Assembly: GCF_014836445.1 (NCBI RefSeq)
Contig: NZ_JACSQV010000001.1
Location: 53,459-117,458, forward strand
Origin: Cellulomonas avistercoris
GTDB taxonomy: Bacteria; Actinomycetota; Actinomycetes; Actinomycetales; Cellulomonadaceae
Direction: 5' to 3'
DNA length: 64,000 bases
Shown one piece after another: positions 1 to 10,780 of this stretch (its first letter is position 1; each line of letters opens with the position of its first letter). A program made the translations under genes and the position numbers. Under the pieces are notes generated by a model. The model was given only the letters and a program-made list of their open reading frames with translations. It ran no database searches and had not been told where the DNA came from.

Positions 1-551
1 ACCTGGGCGCGATCCAGCTGCCGTCCCTCGAGGGCATGGAGGTGCGCCTCGAGGTCGACAAGGCCACCAACGTCGTCTCCGCGGTCGCCGTGCTGCTGGA
101 AGGCTCGTCGCTGCAGCTCCAGGCCTTCGCCGCCCCGCGCAGCGAGGGCATCTGGGACGAGATCCGCGACGAGATCGCGGCGTCCATCACGCAGCAGGGC
201 GGCACGGTGGACGACCTGCCGGGACCGTTCGGTCGCGAGCTCCTCGCCCGGCTGCCCGTCCGGACGCCCGAGGGGCGCACAGGTCACCGGCCGGCACGGT
301 TCATCGGCAGCGACGGCCCCCGCTGGTTCCTGCGCGGCGTCCTGACCGGTCGTGCCGCGGTGGAGCCCGACGCCGCCGGCACGCTGGAGGACCTCTTCAG
401 CCAGGTCGTGGTGGTCCGCGGGAGCGACGCCCGCCCGCCGCGCGACCTCCTGCCCCTGCAGCTGCCCGGCGGCGCGACCCCGCCGCCGCCGCCCGCGGAC
501 CCGCGGCTCGCGCCCCCCGAGCGCGGGCCGGAGATCACGGAGATCGGATGA
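1..551 (+). CDS. DUF3710 domain-containing protein (5' end outside window)
   Basis: The reading frame is already open at base 3 and carries on upstream, so only about 183 C-terminal residues are seen. The motif LQAFAAPRSEGIWDEIRDE and the later FIGSDGPRWFLRGV are typical of the actinobacterial DUF3710 family, which usually sits downstream of dut. The C-terminus is a Pro-rich tail with no predicted fold. The function of the family is not established. The stop codon overlaps the ATG of the OB-fold gene by 4 nt (ATGA), so the two are probably translationally coupled. An internal ATG at 36 is in frame but sits inside the conserved domain and is not the true start. Confidence 0.88.
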   Translation, partial: LGAIQLPSLEGMEVRLEVDKATNVVSAVAVLLEGSSLQLQAFAAPRSEGIWDEIRDEIAASITQQGGTVDDLPGPFGRELLARLPVRTPEGRTGHRPARFIGSDGPRWFLRGVLTGRAAVEPDAAGTLEDLFSQVVVVRGSDARPPRDLLPLQLPGGATPPPPPADPRLAPPERGPEITEIG

Positions 552-916
552 CCCTCACCGAGCGCGTGCGCAAGGTGCTCGCCTCGCAGGCCGAGATCGA
601 GGCCGACGAGGAGCGGGCCGACGCCCTGCGCGTCCCCGGCTGCTGCCCGGTCGCGGCGCTGCCGCACCGCGAGCGCGCCAGCGTGTCCGGCGTGCTCCGC
701 TCGGTGACCCTGCGCCCTCGCGAGGGCGTGCCCGCGATCGAGGCCGAGCTCTACGACGGGTCCGGCGCGCTCGACCTCGTGTGGCTCGGGCGCCGCCGGA
801 TCGCCGGCATCGAGCCGGGGCGGCGCCTCAAGGTCGACGGCATGGTGTGCCTGGTCGACGGCCGGCGTACCGTCTTCAACCCGCGCTACGAGCTGCGCGC
901 CCGACCGGGGGAGTGA
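548..916 (+). CDS. OB-fold nucleic-acid-binding domain protein
   Basis: This 122-residue protein fits the small OB-fold family that follows DUF3710 in many actinomycetes. Residues about 40-115 form the beta-rich core, with RASVSGVLRSVTLRP, the central ELYDGSGALDLVWLGRR and KVDGMVCLVDGRRTVFNPRYEL. This pattern resembles tRNA-anticodon-type OB domains of RecG or the replication protein class, and nucleic-acid binding is inferred from the fold only. The ATG overlaps the upstream stop by 4 nt. The next gene starts 5 nt after its stop, so the three genes look like one transcription unit. Confidence 0.85.
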   Translation: MTLTERVRKVLASQAEIEADEERADALRVPGCCPVAALPHRERASVSGVLRSVTLRPREGVPAIEAELYDGSGALDLVWLGRRRIAGIEPGRRLKVDGMVCLVDGRRTVFNPRYELRARPGE

Positions 917-921
917 ACCCG

Positions 922-1698
922 ATGAACGATCCGAGGGACGCCCGACCCGGCATGCCGCGCGACGACGAGCCGGTCGTCCTCGACGCGGTCGACGACGTCG
1001 TCCCCCCGGAGGAGGGCGGCGCGCGAGGGCTGCGGTCCCTGACGGCCGACGAGTTCTCGGCCGCCGACGCCGTCGGCGGGGTGCGGGGCATCGTCGAGGC
1101 GGTCGCCCCGGGTCTGCTCTTCGTGGTCGTGTACATCGCCACGGGCCAGCAGCTGCGGCCCGCGCTCATCGCGGCGTCGGCGGCCGCCGCCCTGGCCGTC
1201 GTCGCCCGGCTGGTGCAGCGCACCCCCGTCACGCAGGCGTTCTCCGGCGTGCTCGGCGTCGGCATCGGCGTGGTGTGGGCGTGGCGCACGGGTGACGCGA
1301 GCGACTACTTCGCGTACGGGCTGCTCATCAACGTGACGTACCTCGTCGGCACGCTCGTGTCGATCCTCGCCGGGTGGCCCGTCGTCGGGCTGCTCATGGG
1401 CATGTTCAGCGCGCGCGGCCCGCTCGGCGGCGGACCCTGGTCGGCGGCCGTCGAGTGGCGCCGGGACCCCGTGCTGCGCCGCCGGTACGCGTTGGCCACG
1501 TGGCCGTGGGTCGCGATGTTCGCGCTGCGTCTGCTGGTCCAGCTGCCGTTGTTCTACGCCGACGAGGTCGTGTGGCTCGGCACCGCGAAGCTCGCGATGG
1601 GTCTGCCGCTCACCGCGGTGGCGCTGTGGGTCAGCTGGATGCTGGTCCGCGGGTCAGCAGGCGCTCGAGCGCCTGCTCGTCCACGTCTCGACCCGTGA
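922..1698 (+). CDS. DUF3159 integral membrane protein
   Basis: The 258-residue protein has an acidic N-terminal tail (about 55 residues, rich in D and E) followed by several hydrophobic segments: residues 64-80, 82-98, 108-122, a helix around YGLLINVTYLVGTLVSILAG, and two more near the C-terminus. The spacing and the WRRDP and YALATWPW motifs match DUF3159, an actinobacterial membrane family of unknown function. The start follows a GGGGGAG Shine-Dalgarno sequence 5 nt after the OB-fold stop. Its 3' end overlaps the convergent TrkA gene by 68 nt. The short tail after residue 245 lies in that overlap and is probably poorly conserved. Confidence 0.87.
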   Translation: MNDPRDARPGMPRDDEPVVLDAVDDVVPPEEGGARGLRSLTADEFSAADAVGGVRGIVEAVAPGLLFVVVYIATGQQLRPALIAASAAAALAVVARLVQRTPVTQAFSGVLGVGIGVVWAWRTGDASDYFAYGLLINVTYLVGTLVSILAGWPVVGLLMGMFSARGPLGGGPWSAAVEWRRDPVLRRRYALATWPWVAMFALRLLVQLPLFYADEVVWLGTAKLAMGLPLTAVALWVSWMLVRGSAGARAPARPRLDP

Positions 1699-2305
1699 CG
1701 AAGAGCAGCTCGTCGCGACCCTCGAGGGTGTCGTCCGGGCTGGGCGTCAGCGGGCGCGCGTCGCGCACGATGCACGCGAGCACGGTGTCGGTCGGCCACG
1801 CGACCTGACCGATGCGCACGCCTGCCAGAGGTGAGCCCTCCGGCAGGGTCAGCTCGAGGATGTTCGCCTTCGACTGGTGGAACGTGAAGATGCGCACGAG
1901 GTCGCCGACGGCGACGGCCTCCTCGACCATCGCGGTCATGATGCGAGGGGTCGAGACCGCCACGTCGACGCCCCAGGCGGCGTCGAACATCCACTCGTTC
2001 TTGGGGTTGTTGACGCGGGCGACCGTGCGGGGCACGCCGAACTCCGTCTTCGCGAGCAGCGAGATCACGAGGTTGGCCTTGTCGTCGCCCGTGGCGGCGA
2101 CCATGACGTCGCACTCGTCGGCGCGCACCTCGCGCAGCGTGGGCAGCTCGCACGCGTCGGCCAGCAGCCAGTCCGCGTCGGCGACCTGGGCGACGCGCAT
2201 CGCCGAGGGCTGGCGGTCGACGAGGGTGACCTCGTGGTCGTGGGCCAGCAGCTCGCGCGCGATGGACCGGCCGACCGAGCCGGCTCCGGCGATGACGACC
2301 CTCAT
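1631..2305 (-). CDS. TrkA family potassium uptake regulator, second of pair
   Basis: The 224-residue protein is a cytosolic RCK/KTN subunit that gates a potassium channel or transporter. Residues 1-125 are a Rossmann fold with the nucleotide-binding loop IAGAGSVGRSIA and a terminal-strand acidic residue (LVDRQ). Residues about 140-220 are a TrkA-C domain ending in DELLFVTGRD. Its ATG overlaps the stop of the upstream TrkA paralog by 4 nt. This tandem pair corresponds to CeoB/CeoC (TrkA/TrkB) in mycobacteria. No TrkH/KtrB channel gene lies nearby; the adjacent divergent APC permease is the conserved neighbour and may be the partner. The 3' end overlaps DUF3159 convergently. Confidence 0.93.
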   Translation of the reverse strand: MRVVIAGAGSVGRSIARELLAHDHEVTLVDRQPSAMRVAQVADADWLLADACELPTLREVRADECDVMVAATGDDKANLVISLLAKTEFGVPRTVARVNNPKNEWMFDAAWGVDVAVSTPRIMTAMVEEAVAVGDLVRIFTFHQSKANILELTLPEGSPLAGVRIGQVAWPTDTVLACIVRDARPLTPSPDDTLEGRDELLFVTGRDVDEQALERLLTRGPASS

Positions 2306-2967
2306 GCGTCCACCGCCGGGGGAGCGGTCAGCACGCGCTCGACGGCCGGTGCGTCGGCGACGTTCAGCAGCAGGTGCACGACGTCGTTCTCCTGCAGGAC
2401 CGAGCCCGGAGCGGGCAGCAGGCCGTCGCCGTAGCGCGTGACGTACGCGACGCGCGCGCCGCTGACGGTCTCGAGCGCCCGCAGCGGACGCCCGACCCAG
2501 CCGGGGTGGACGTCCACCTGCGCCAGCTGGATCTTGCCCGAGGCGTCGCGGTGCTCGTCGGTCATGCCCATGGGCAGCATGCGCCGCAGCACCTGGTCGG
2601 CGGTCCACCGGACGGTCGCCACGGTGGGGATCCCGAGCCGCTGGTAGATCTCGGCGCGGTGCGGGTCGTAGATGCGTGCCACGACGTTCTCGACGCCGAA
2701 CGTCTCCCGCACGACGCGCGCAGCGAGGATGTTCGAGTTGTCGCCGTCGGACACGGCGGCGAACGCGTACGTGTCGTCGATGCCCGCGGTCCGCAGCGTG
2801 TCCCGGTCGAAGCCGAGCCCGGTGACCTTGTTGCCCGAGAACCCGGCGTCGAGCCGCCGGAAGGCGTCCGGGTTCTGGTCGATCACGGCGACGGAGTGGC
2901 CGCGGGACTCCAGGGACTGCGCCAGGGTCGCCCCGACGCGTCCGCATCCCATGATGACGAAGTGCAC
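2302..2967 (-). CDS. TrkA family potassium uptake regulator, first of pair
   Basis: The 221-residue RCK/KTN protein has the N-terminal Rossmann loop MGCGRVGATLA (residues 6-16), the strand-end acid in IDQNPDAF, and a TrkA-C domain from about residue 135 to the end. It is expected to bind NAD(H) or ATP and to regulate potassium transport with its downstream paralog. The GTG start is chosen because a TATAGC -10 element lies 10 nt upstream and there is no Shine-Dalgarno sequence, consistent with leaderless or near-leaderless mRNA. It is divergent from the APC permease, and the two share a 112-bp promoter region. Confidence 0.93.
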   Translation of the reverse strand: MHFVIMGCGRVGATLAQSLESRGHSVAVIDQNPDAFRRLDAGFSGNKVTGLGFDRDTLRTAGIDDTYAFAAVSDGDNSNILAARVVRETFGVENVVARIYDPHRAEIYQRLGIPTVATVRWTADQVLRRMLPMGMTDEHRDASGKIQLAQVDVHPGWVGRPLRALETVSGARVAYVTRYGDGLLPAPGSVLQENDVVHLLLNVADAPAVERVLTAPPAVDA

Positions 2968-2977
2968 AGCCGGTCAC

Positions 2978-2983
2978 GCTATA
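2978..2983 (-). promoter_or_regulatory. -10 element of the trkA pair
   Basis: TATAGC on the minus strand lies 10 nt before the GTG of the first trkA gene. The -35 region is not recognisable. It implies a very short leader or none. Confidence 0.5.
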
Positions 2984-3065
2984 CCCGCGCCGCCCGCGTG
3001 CGCAGCGCGGCGACCTGCGGCGGAGGTCTCTGGTCGATACGTGCCCGCCGGGCACCCGGCGGGCA

Positions 3066-3071
3066 TACGAT
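3066..3071 (+). promoter_or_regulatory. -10 element of the APC permease gene
   Basis: TACGAT lies 8 nt before the GTG at 3080, and no Shine-Dalgarno sequence fits between them. This suggests leaderless transcription starting at the GTG. Confidence 0.5.
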
Positions 3072-3079
3072 CGCTGATC

Positions 3080-5083
3080 GTGTCGGACCTCGCAGACGCC
3101 GCCAAGCGGCTCGTGCTCGGCCGGCCGGTCCGCAGCGACCGGCTCGGCCACACCCTGCTCCCCAAGCGCGTCGCCCTTCCCGTCTTCGCGTCCGACGCGC
3201 TGTCCTCGGTCGCGTACGCACCCGACGAGATCCTGCTGACCCTCTCGCTCGCCGGCCTGTCGGCCCTGACGATCTCGCCGTGGGTCGGGCTGGCCGTCGC
3301 GCTCGTCCTGCTGACCGTCGTGGCGTCGTACCGGCAGAACGTCCACGCGTACCCCTCGGGCGGTGGCGACTACGAGGTCGCGTCCGTCAACCTCGGTCCA
3401 CGCGCGGGCGTCACGGTCGCGAGCGCGCTGATGGTCGACTACGTGCTGACGGTCGCGGTGTCGATCTCCTCGGGTGCGCAGTACGCCGCGACCGCGGTGC
3501 CCGCGCTGCGCGGCCACGAGACGTCGTTCGCGATCGTGCTGGTCGTGCTGCTGACGCTCGCGAACCTGCGCGGGGTCAAGGAGTCCGGCACCGCGTTCGC
3601 GATCCCCGTCTACCTCTTCATGGGGGCGATCGGGTCGCTCGCCCTGGTCGGCGCGGTGCGGTACTTCACCGGGACGCTCCCCGCCGCCGAGAGCGCCGGC
3701 CTCGGGGTCGCGTCGCAACCCGGCTTCGACCAGGGGCTGGCGGGTCTGGCGGGCGGGTTCCTCGTGCTGCGCGCGTTCGCGTCGGGCTGCGCCGCCCTGA
3801 CGGGCGTCGAGGCCATCAGCAACGGCGTCCCGGCGTTCCGCAAGCCCAAGTCGCGCAACGCCGCCACGACCCTCGCGCTGCTCGGCTCGATCTCGATCGT
3901 CATGGTCATGTCGATCCTGCTGCTCGCGCAGGCCACCGGGGTGAAGTTCGTCGACGACCCCGCGACGCAGCTGCTGCGCGACGGCGTGCCCGTCGGCGAG
4001 GGCTACGAGCAGCACCCGGTGATCAGCCAGCTCGCCGGCTCGGTCTTCTCGGGCGTGCACGTGCTGTTCGTCGTCGTGTCGGTCGTCACGGGACTGATCC
4101 TGGTCCTCGCGGCGAACACGGCGTTCAACGGCTTCCCCGTGCTCGGCTCGATCCTGGCGCGCGACGGCTACCTGCCGCGCCAGCTGCACACCCGCGGCGA
4201 CCGGCTCGCGTTCTCCAACGGCATCGTCACGCTGGCGGCTGCGGCGATCGCGCTCATCTGGGTCTTCGACGCGCAGGTCACGCGCCTCATCCAGCTCTAC
4301 ATCGTGGGCGTCTTCGTGTCGTTCACGCTGTCGCAGCTGGGCATGGTGCGGCACTGGACGCGCGGCCTGCGGACCGAGCCCGACCCGGCCGCGCGGGCGC
4401 GGATGCGCCGCTCGCGCGTCATCAACACCATCGGGCTGGGCATGACGGGCACCGTGCTGGTGATCGCGCTGGTCACCAAGTTCGCCCACGGTGCGTGGCT
4501 CGCGATCCTGGCGATGGTGGTCGTGTACGTCGCGATGCAGGGCGTGCACCGGCACTACGCCCGGGTGCGCGCTGAGCTGGCGCTGGACGAGGACCTGCAG
4601 GCCGCCCGTGCGCTGCCCAGCCGGGTGCACGCCGTCGTGCTCGTCTCGCACCTGCACCGCCCCACGATGCGTGCGCTGGCGTACGCACGGGCGTCGCGGC
4701 CCAGCGTGCTCGAGGCCGTGACCGTCGGTGTCGACGCGGACGAGGTCGCCGCGCTGAGGGCGCAGTGGGACGCCGCCGACCTGCCCGTGCCGCTCAAGGT
4801 CCTGGACTCCCCGTTCCGGGAGATCACGCGACCGGTCCTGACGTACGTGCGCTCGATCCGCCGCGACAGCCCTCGCGACCTCGTGGTCGTGTACATCCCG
4901 GAGTACGTCGTGGGGCACTGGTGGGAGCACCTGCTGCACAACCAGAGCGCGCTGCGGCTCAAGAGCCGGCTGCTCTTCACGCCGGGCGTCGTCGTGGCGT
5001 CGGTGCCGTGGCAGCTCGCCTCGACCGCCGGGCAGACGGGGCTCGAGGACACCGTCCGGGGTACCGTGCCGCGTGGCTACTGA
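3080..5083 (+). CDS. APC superfamily permease with C-terminal cytoplasmic domain
   Basis: The 667-residue protein has about 12 hydrophobic segments over residues 35-500, including the first-helix motif FASDALSSVAYAPDE typical of the KUP/APC-like permeases found beside actinobacterial TrkA genes. A soluble C-terminal domain (about residues 510-667) is present, with VHAVVLVSHLHRPTMRAL resembling a universal-stress-like fold. Substrate is unknown: amino acid or potassium are both plausible, and the divergent TrkA pair favours a link to potassium. The frame stays open far upstream, but codon use and the -10 element at 3066 support the GTG at 3080. It overlaps the downstream methyltransferase by 11 nt. 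Confidence 0.9.
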   Translation: MSDLADAAKRLVLGRPVRSDRLGHTLLPKRVALPVFASDALSSVAYAPDEILLTLSLAGLSALTISPWVGLAVALVLLTVVASYRQNVHAYPSGGGDYEVASVNLGPRAGVTVASALMVDYVLTVAVSISSGAQYAATAVPALRGHETSFAIVLVVLLTLANLRGVKESGTAFAIPVYLFMGAIGSLALVGAVRYFTGTLPAAESAGLGVASQPGFDQGLAGLAGGFLVLRAFASGCAALTGVEAISNGVPAFRKPKSRNAATTLALLGSISIVMVMSILLLAQATGVKFVDDPATQLLRDGVPVGEGYEQHPVISQLAGSVFSGVHVLFVVVSVVTGLILVLAANTAFNGFPVLGSILARDGYLPRQLHTRGDRLAFSNGIVTLAAAAIALIWVFDAQVTRLIQLYIVGVFVSFTLSQLGMVRHWTRGLRTEPDPAARARMRRSRVINTIGLGMTGTVLVIALVTKFAHGAWLAILAMVVVYVAMQGVHRHYARVRAELALDEDLQAARALPSRVHAVVLVSHLHRPTMRALAYARASRPSVLEAVTVGVDADEVAALRAQWDAADLPVPLKVLDSPFREITRPVLTYVRSIRRDSPRDLVVVYIPEYVVGHWWEHLLHNQSALRLKSRLLFTPGVVVASVPWQLASTAGQTGLEDTVRGTVPRGY

Positions 5084-6335
5084 CTCACTGCGTACCGGAA
5101 CGACCGTCGAGCTCGAGATCGGCCCGGTCGCCCACGGCGGCCACTGCGTGGCCCGTCACGAGGGGCGTGTCGTGTTCGTCCGGCACACGCTGCCCGGCGA
5201 GCGGGTGCGCGCGCGGCTGACCGACGCGGGGCCGGACGCGAAGTTCTGGCGCGCCGACGCGATCGAGGTGCTCGACGCGTCCCCGGACCGCGTGCCGTCG
5301 GCGTGGCCCGCCGCCGGACCGGGCGGGGTCGGCGGGGGAGAGCTCGCGCACGTCGCGCTGCCCGCGCAGCGCGTCTGGAAGGAGACGGTGCTGGCCGAGC
5401 AGCTGCACCGGCTGGCACGGCTGGACCTCGCGCCGCGCGTCGAGGCGGCGCCGGGGGACGACGAGCGCGGCGGGCTGGCGTACCGGACCCGCATCGACCT
5501 GCACGTCGACGCCGAGGGGCGTGCGGGCATGCGCGCGTACCGGTCGCACGACGTCGTGCCGCTCGCGGACATGCCGCTGGCGACGGAGGACGTCGCGGCG
5601 CTGGCGCTGTTCGACCGGCGCTGGCCCGCGGGCTCCCGGATCGAGGCCGTCGCGCCGGCCGACGGGTCGCCGTCGCTCGTGCTGCTCGACGGCGCGCCGT
5701 TCGACCTGCACTCCAACCGTCGTGACCTGCGGCCCAACGCGCGAGCGGCCGTGCGCGAGCACGTGCGGCTCGGGGGGACCGACTACACCTACCGTGTCGC
5801 CGCCGCCGGGTTCTGGCAGGTGCACCGCGAGGCGCCGGGGCTGCTCGCCGCGCGCGTGCTGGAGGCGGTCGGCGACGTCGCGGGCGCGACCGTGCTCGAC
5901 CTGTACTCCGGCGCCGGGCTGTTCTCGACGCCGCTGGCCGACGCCGTCGGGGCCGACGGCCGTGTCGTCGCCGTCGAGGGCGACGAGCGCGCCGTCAAGG
6001 ACGCGCGTCGCAACGCGCACGACCGTCCGCAGGTCGAGCTGCACGCGGGCGACGTCGCCGACGTGCTGACCGGGCGGCGCGGCGCCGTCGCGCCGGTCGC
6101 CGCGGCCGACGTCGTGGTGCTCGACCCGCCCCGCACGGGCGCCGGTCGCCGCGTCGTGGACGCCGTCGCGGCCCTGCGCCCGCGCCGCATCGTGTACGTC
6201 GCGTGCGACCCCGCCGCGCTGGCCCGCGACATCGCGCTGCTGGGCGAGCGCGGCTGGACGGACGTGAGCGTCACGGGGCACGACCTGTTCCCGATGACGC
6301 ACCATCTCGAGGCCGTCGCCGTCCTGGACCGCTGA
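5073..6335 (+). CDS. TrmA/RlmCD-like RNA (uracil-5)-methyltransferase
   Basis: The 420-residue SAM-dependent RNA methyltransferase has an N-terminal TRAM-like OB domain (residues about 8-68), a central region, and a C-terminal Rossmann methyltransferase domain. Motifs include DLYSGAGLFSTPLA for SAM binding, DPPRTGAGRR, and the nucleophile cysteine in YVACDPAALARD. The expected product is m5U in tRNA or 23S rRNA; the target cannot be told from sequence. The cysteines that hold the 4Fe-4S cluster in RlmD/RumA are absent: the equivalent stretch reads WPAAGPGGVGGGELAHV. The GTG start lies inside the end of the permease gene, so the two are probably co-transcribed. Confidence 0.93.
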   Translation: MATDSLRTGTTVELEIGPVAHGGHCVARHEGRVVFVRHTLPGERVRARLTDAGPDAKFWRADAIEVLDASPDRVPSAWPAAGPGGVGGGELAHVALPAQRVWKETVLAEQLHRLARLDLAPRVEAAPGDDERGGLAYRTRIDLHVDAEGRAGMRAYRSHDVVPLADMPLATEDVAALALFDRRWPAGSRIEAVAPADGSPSLVLLDGAPFDLHSNRRDLRPNARAAVREHVRLGGTDYTYRVAAAGFWQVHREAPGLLAARVLEAVGDVAGATVLDLYSGAGLFSTPLADAVGADGRVVAVEGDERAVKDARRNAHDRPQVELHAGDVADVLTGRRGAVAPVAAADVVVLDPPRTGAGRRVVDAVAALRPRRIVYVACDPAALARDIALLGERGWTDVSVTGHDLFPMTHHLEAVAVLDR

Positions 6336-6394
6336 GGCGCCGCCCGGCACGCCCGTCGCGGCCGGTGCGGCGCGCGGGCGGGGCGCGCCGGGCC

Positions 6395-6400
6395 TAGCGT
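6395..6400 (+). promoter_or_regulatory. -10 element upstream of the 58-residue gene
   Basis: TAGCGT sits about 70 nt before the ATG at 6472. This -10 variant recurs before several genes in the window. No clear -35 box is visible. Confidence 0.4.
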
Positions 6401-6471
6401 GGTGGCGGGCCCGCGTGCCGGGCCCCGACGGGACGACGGGACCCGTCGAGGACCGACGACAGGAGCGCACG

Positions 6472-6648
6472 ATGACCGCGTCGCAGGACCTTGCCGGGCG
6501 CCTCGCCGAGGCGAGTCGCATCGCGACCCAGGAGCTGCACAAGCAGGGCACGCCCGAGTACGACCGACGCGCGCACGAGCGCGCCGTCGAGGCCGAGCGC
6601 AAGGCCGCCGAGGCGCTGCGCGCGAGCCAGCAGCCCGACGCCGGCTGA
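6472..6648 (+). CDS. Small hypothetical protein, 58 residues
   Basis: The short charged protein (MTASQDLAGRLAEASRIAT at its start) is predicted to be largely helical and rich in Ala, Glu and Arg, with no membrane segment and no recognised domain. The start is well supported by a CAGGAG Shine-Dalgarno sequence 8-9 nt upstream and a TAGCGT -10 element further up. It is followed by a strong GC hairpin, so it appears to be monocistronic. No function can be assigned. Confidence 0.6.
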   Translation: MTASQDLAGRLAEASRIATQELHKQGTPEYDRRAHERAVEAERKAAEALRASQQPDAG

Positions 6649-6663
6649 CCGGCCGCAGGCTCC

Positions 6664-6692
6664 GGCGGGGGTCGCCGCGGGCGGCCCCCGCC
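6664..6692 (+). terminator. Strong GC hairpin after the 58-residue gene
   Basis: A 13-bp stem (outer arms GGCGGGGG and CCCCCGCC, one inner T-G pair) closes a 3-nt loop 15 nt after the stop codon. There is no U-tract, as is usual for actinobacterial terminators. Confidence 0.55.
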
Positions 6693-6744
6693 CGAGCGCG
6701 CCGGCGGCGCCGCGTGCACGCAGCGGGCCGGACGCTGTACGATG

Positions 6745-6762
6745 TATCTCGACATCAAGATA
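6745..6762 (+). promoter_or_regulatory. Operator-like inverted repeat upstream of acnA
   Basis: TATCTCGACATCAAGATA is an 18-nt imperfect palindrome of the form TATCTyGAyrTCrAGATA, strikingly AT-rich against its surroundings. A TACGAT -10-like box ends 2 nt before it (6738-6743), so a bound dimer would sit at a transcription start. It lies about 200 bp before the aconitase start. The 313-bp gap 6649-6961 otherwise holds only the hairpin at 6664 and the likely acnA promoter at 6888. The cognate regulator is unknown. Confidence 0.5.
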
Positions 6763-6887
6763 TTCGTCCAGAGGCACGTCCGGACGCCTTGTCGCCGTCG
6801 TCGCACCGCACGCAGCGGGCGCCCCCGGGTGCCCCGCCGGTGCGCGACCGCGGGGCCGTTCGTGACACGGCCGCGACGACCCCGTCC

Positions 6888-6893
6888 TAGGCT
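6888..6893 (+). promoter_or_regulatory. -10 element of acnA
   Basis: TAGGCT lies 68 nt before the acnA GTG. A GTGACA box at 6862-6867 is a possible -35, but its spacing of 20 nt is long. Confidence 0.4.
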
Positions 6894-6961
6894 GGGTCGC
6901 AGGCCACCCCCGGACACGCCGGGCCTTGCAACGCCCGGACACCGCCAGCGAAGGAGCACCC

Positions 6962-9781
<2,820 letters not shown>

Positions 9782-9798
9782 CGCGACGGCAGCGAGGT

Positions 9799-9829
9799 GA
9801 GGGGCGTCCCGCTCGGCGGGGCGCCCCTC
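9799..9829. terminator. Bidirectional terminator between acnA and the APH-like gene
   Basis: A 14-bp stem with a TCG loop (outer arms GAGGGGCG and CGCCCCTC, one T-G pair) lies midway between the convergent acnA and APH-fold genes and can act on both strands. Confidence 0.75.
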
Positions 9830-9865
9830 GCGCCGTTCACGGGTGCGGACGCGCGGGCGCCGGTC

Positions 9866-10780
9866 TCAGCCCCGCGCGAGCTGCGCGGCACAGTGCCGGC
9901 CGACCGCCGCCATGAGCGGGTACTCCTCGGGATGGGCGAGCAGCACGGGCACGTAGGACGCCGCCCAGGCGCGCGCGCGTACCCACGTCGCGTCGTCCCA
10001 CGCCTGGACCGCCTGCGTGCGCTCGACGAACGCCGCCCGTCCGGCGGCGTCGAACGTCATCCACGCGGTCGCGAGGTCGCTGGCCGGGTCGCCCGCGCAC
10101 AGGTCCCCGAAGTCCAGCAGCCCCGCCAGGTGACCGTCGCGGCTCACGAGGTTGCCGGGGTGCGGGTCACCGTGCACCCACACGGCGGCCCCGTCCCAGC
10201 GCGGTGCGGCGAGGCCCGCGTCGAGCGCCTCCCGCAGCGCGTCGGCGTGCGGCACGGCCGGCGTCAGGCGCTCGACCATCACGGGGTACCGGTCGGCCAG
10301 CGGGACGCCGCGGTACGGGTTGGTGGGGGCGTCGGGCGACGCGGGTCGGTGCAGCGCGGCCAGCGCGTCGGCGAGCTCGGTCGCCCAGGCGGTGCGCCCG
10401 GCGACCGGCGTCGCGGCCACCGGTGCGCCGGGCAGCCACGGCACGACGCTCCACGTCCACGGGTAGCCCAGCCCCGGACGGCCGTCGTGGACGGGGCGCG
10501 GGACGGGCACCGGTAAGCGCTCCGCGAGGACCGGCAGCCAGCGCTGCTCACGCTCGATCAGGGTCGAGGACGCCTCCCGTACGGGGAACCGCAGCGCGAG
10601 GTCCTCGCCGAGGCGCCACGTGAGGTTGTCCCAGCCGAACACCCGCCCGTGCAGGGGCAGGTCCGCGAGGTCCGGGTGCTGCTGCACGAGCAGCTCCCGG
10701 GCGAGGTCCGCGTCGACGTCGATCTCGATCTTCGGATGGCGAGGCAGCGGGGACGTCGTCACCGGGCGACGGTACGTCAT
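9866..10780 (-). CDS. APH-fold phosphotransferase
   Basis: The 304-residue protein has the kinase-like APH fold. The catalytic loop is VHGDPHPGNLV (residues about 205-215), followed by the metal-binding DFGDL. The N-lobe contains ALRFPVR, with a likely ATP-region Arg. Such proteins phosphorylate aminoglycosides, homoserine, choline or sugars, and sequence alone does not settle the substrate. The ATG overlaps the stop of the LacI gene by 4 nt, so it is co-expressed with a sugar-type repressor. This makes a metabolic kinase at least as likely as antibiotic resistance. It ends at the terminator shared with acnA. Confidence 0.88.
   Translation of the reverse strand: MTYRRPVTTSPLPRHPKIEIDVDADLARELLVQQHPDLADLPLHGRVFGWDNLTWRLGEDLALRFPVREASSTLIEREQRWLPVLAERLPVPVPRPVHDGRPGLGYPWTWSVVPWLPGAPVAATPVAGRTAWATELADALAALHRPASPDAPTNPYRGVPLADRYPVMVERLTPAVPHADALREALDAGLAAPRWDGAAVWVHGDPHPGNLVSRDGHLAGLLDFGDLCAGDPASDLATAWMTFDAAGRAAFVERTQAVQAWDDATWVRARAWAASYVPVLLAHPEEYPLMAAVGRHCAAQLARG

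Noticed and set aside
1631..4939. 1102-codon open frame on the minus strand across the TrkA genes and the permease
   Set aside because: Only its last 224 codons are a real gene (TrkA). The rest is an Arg/His/Asp-rich antisense shadow produced by very high GC.
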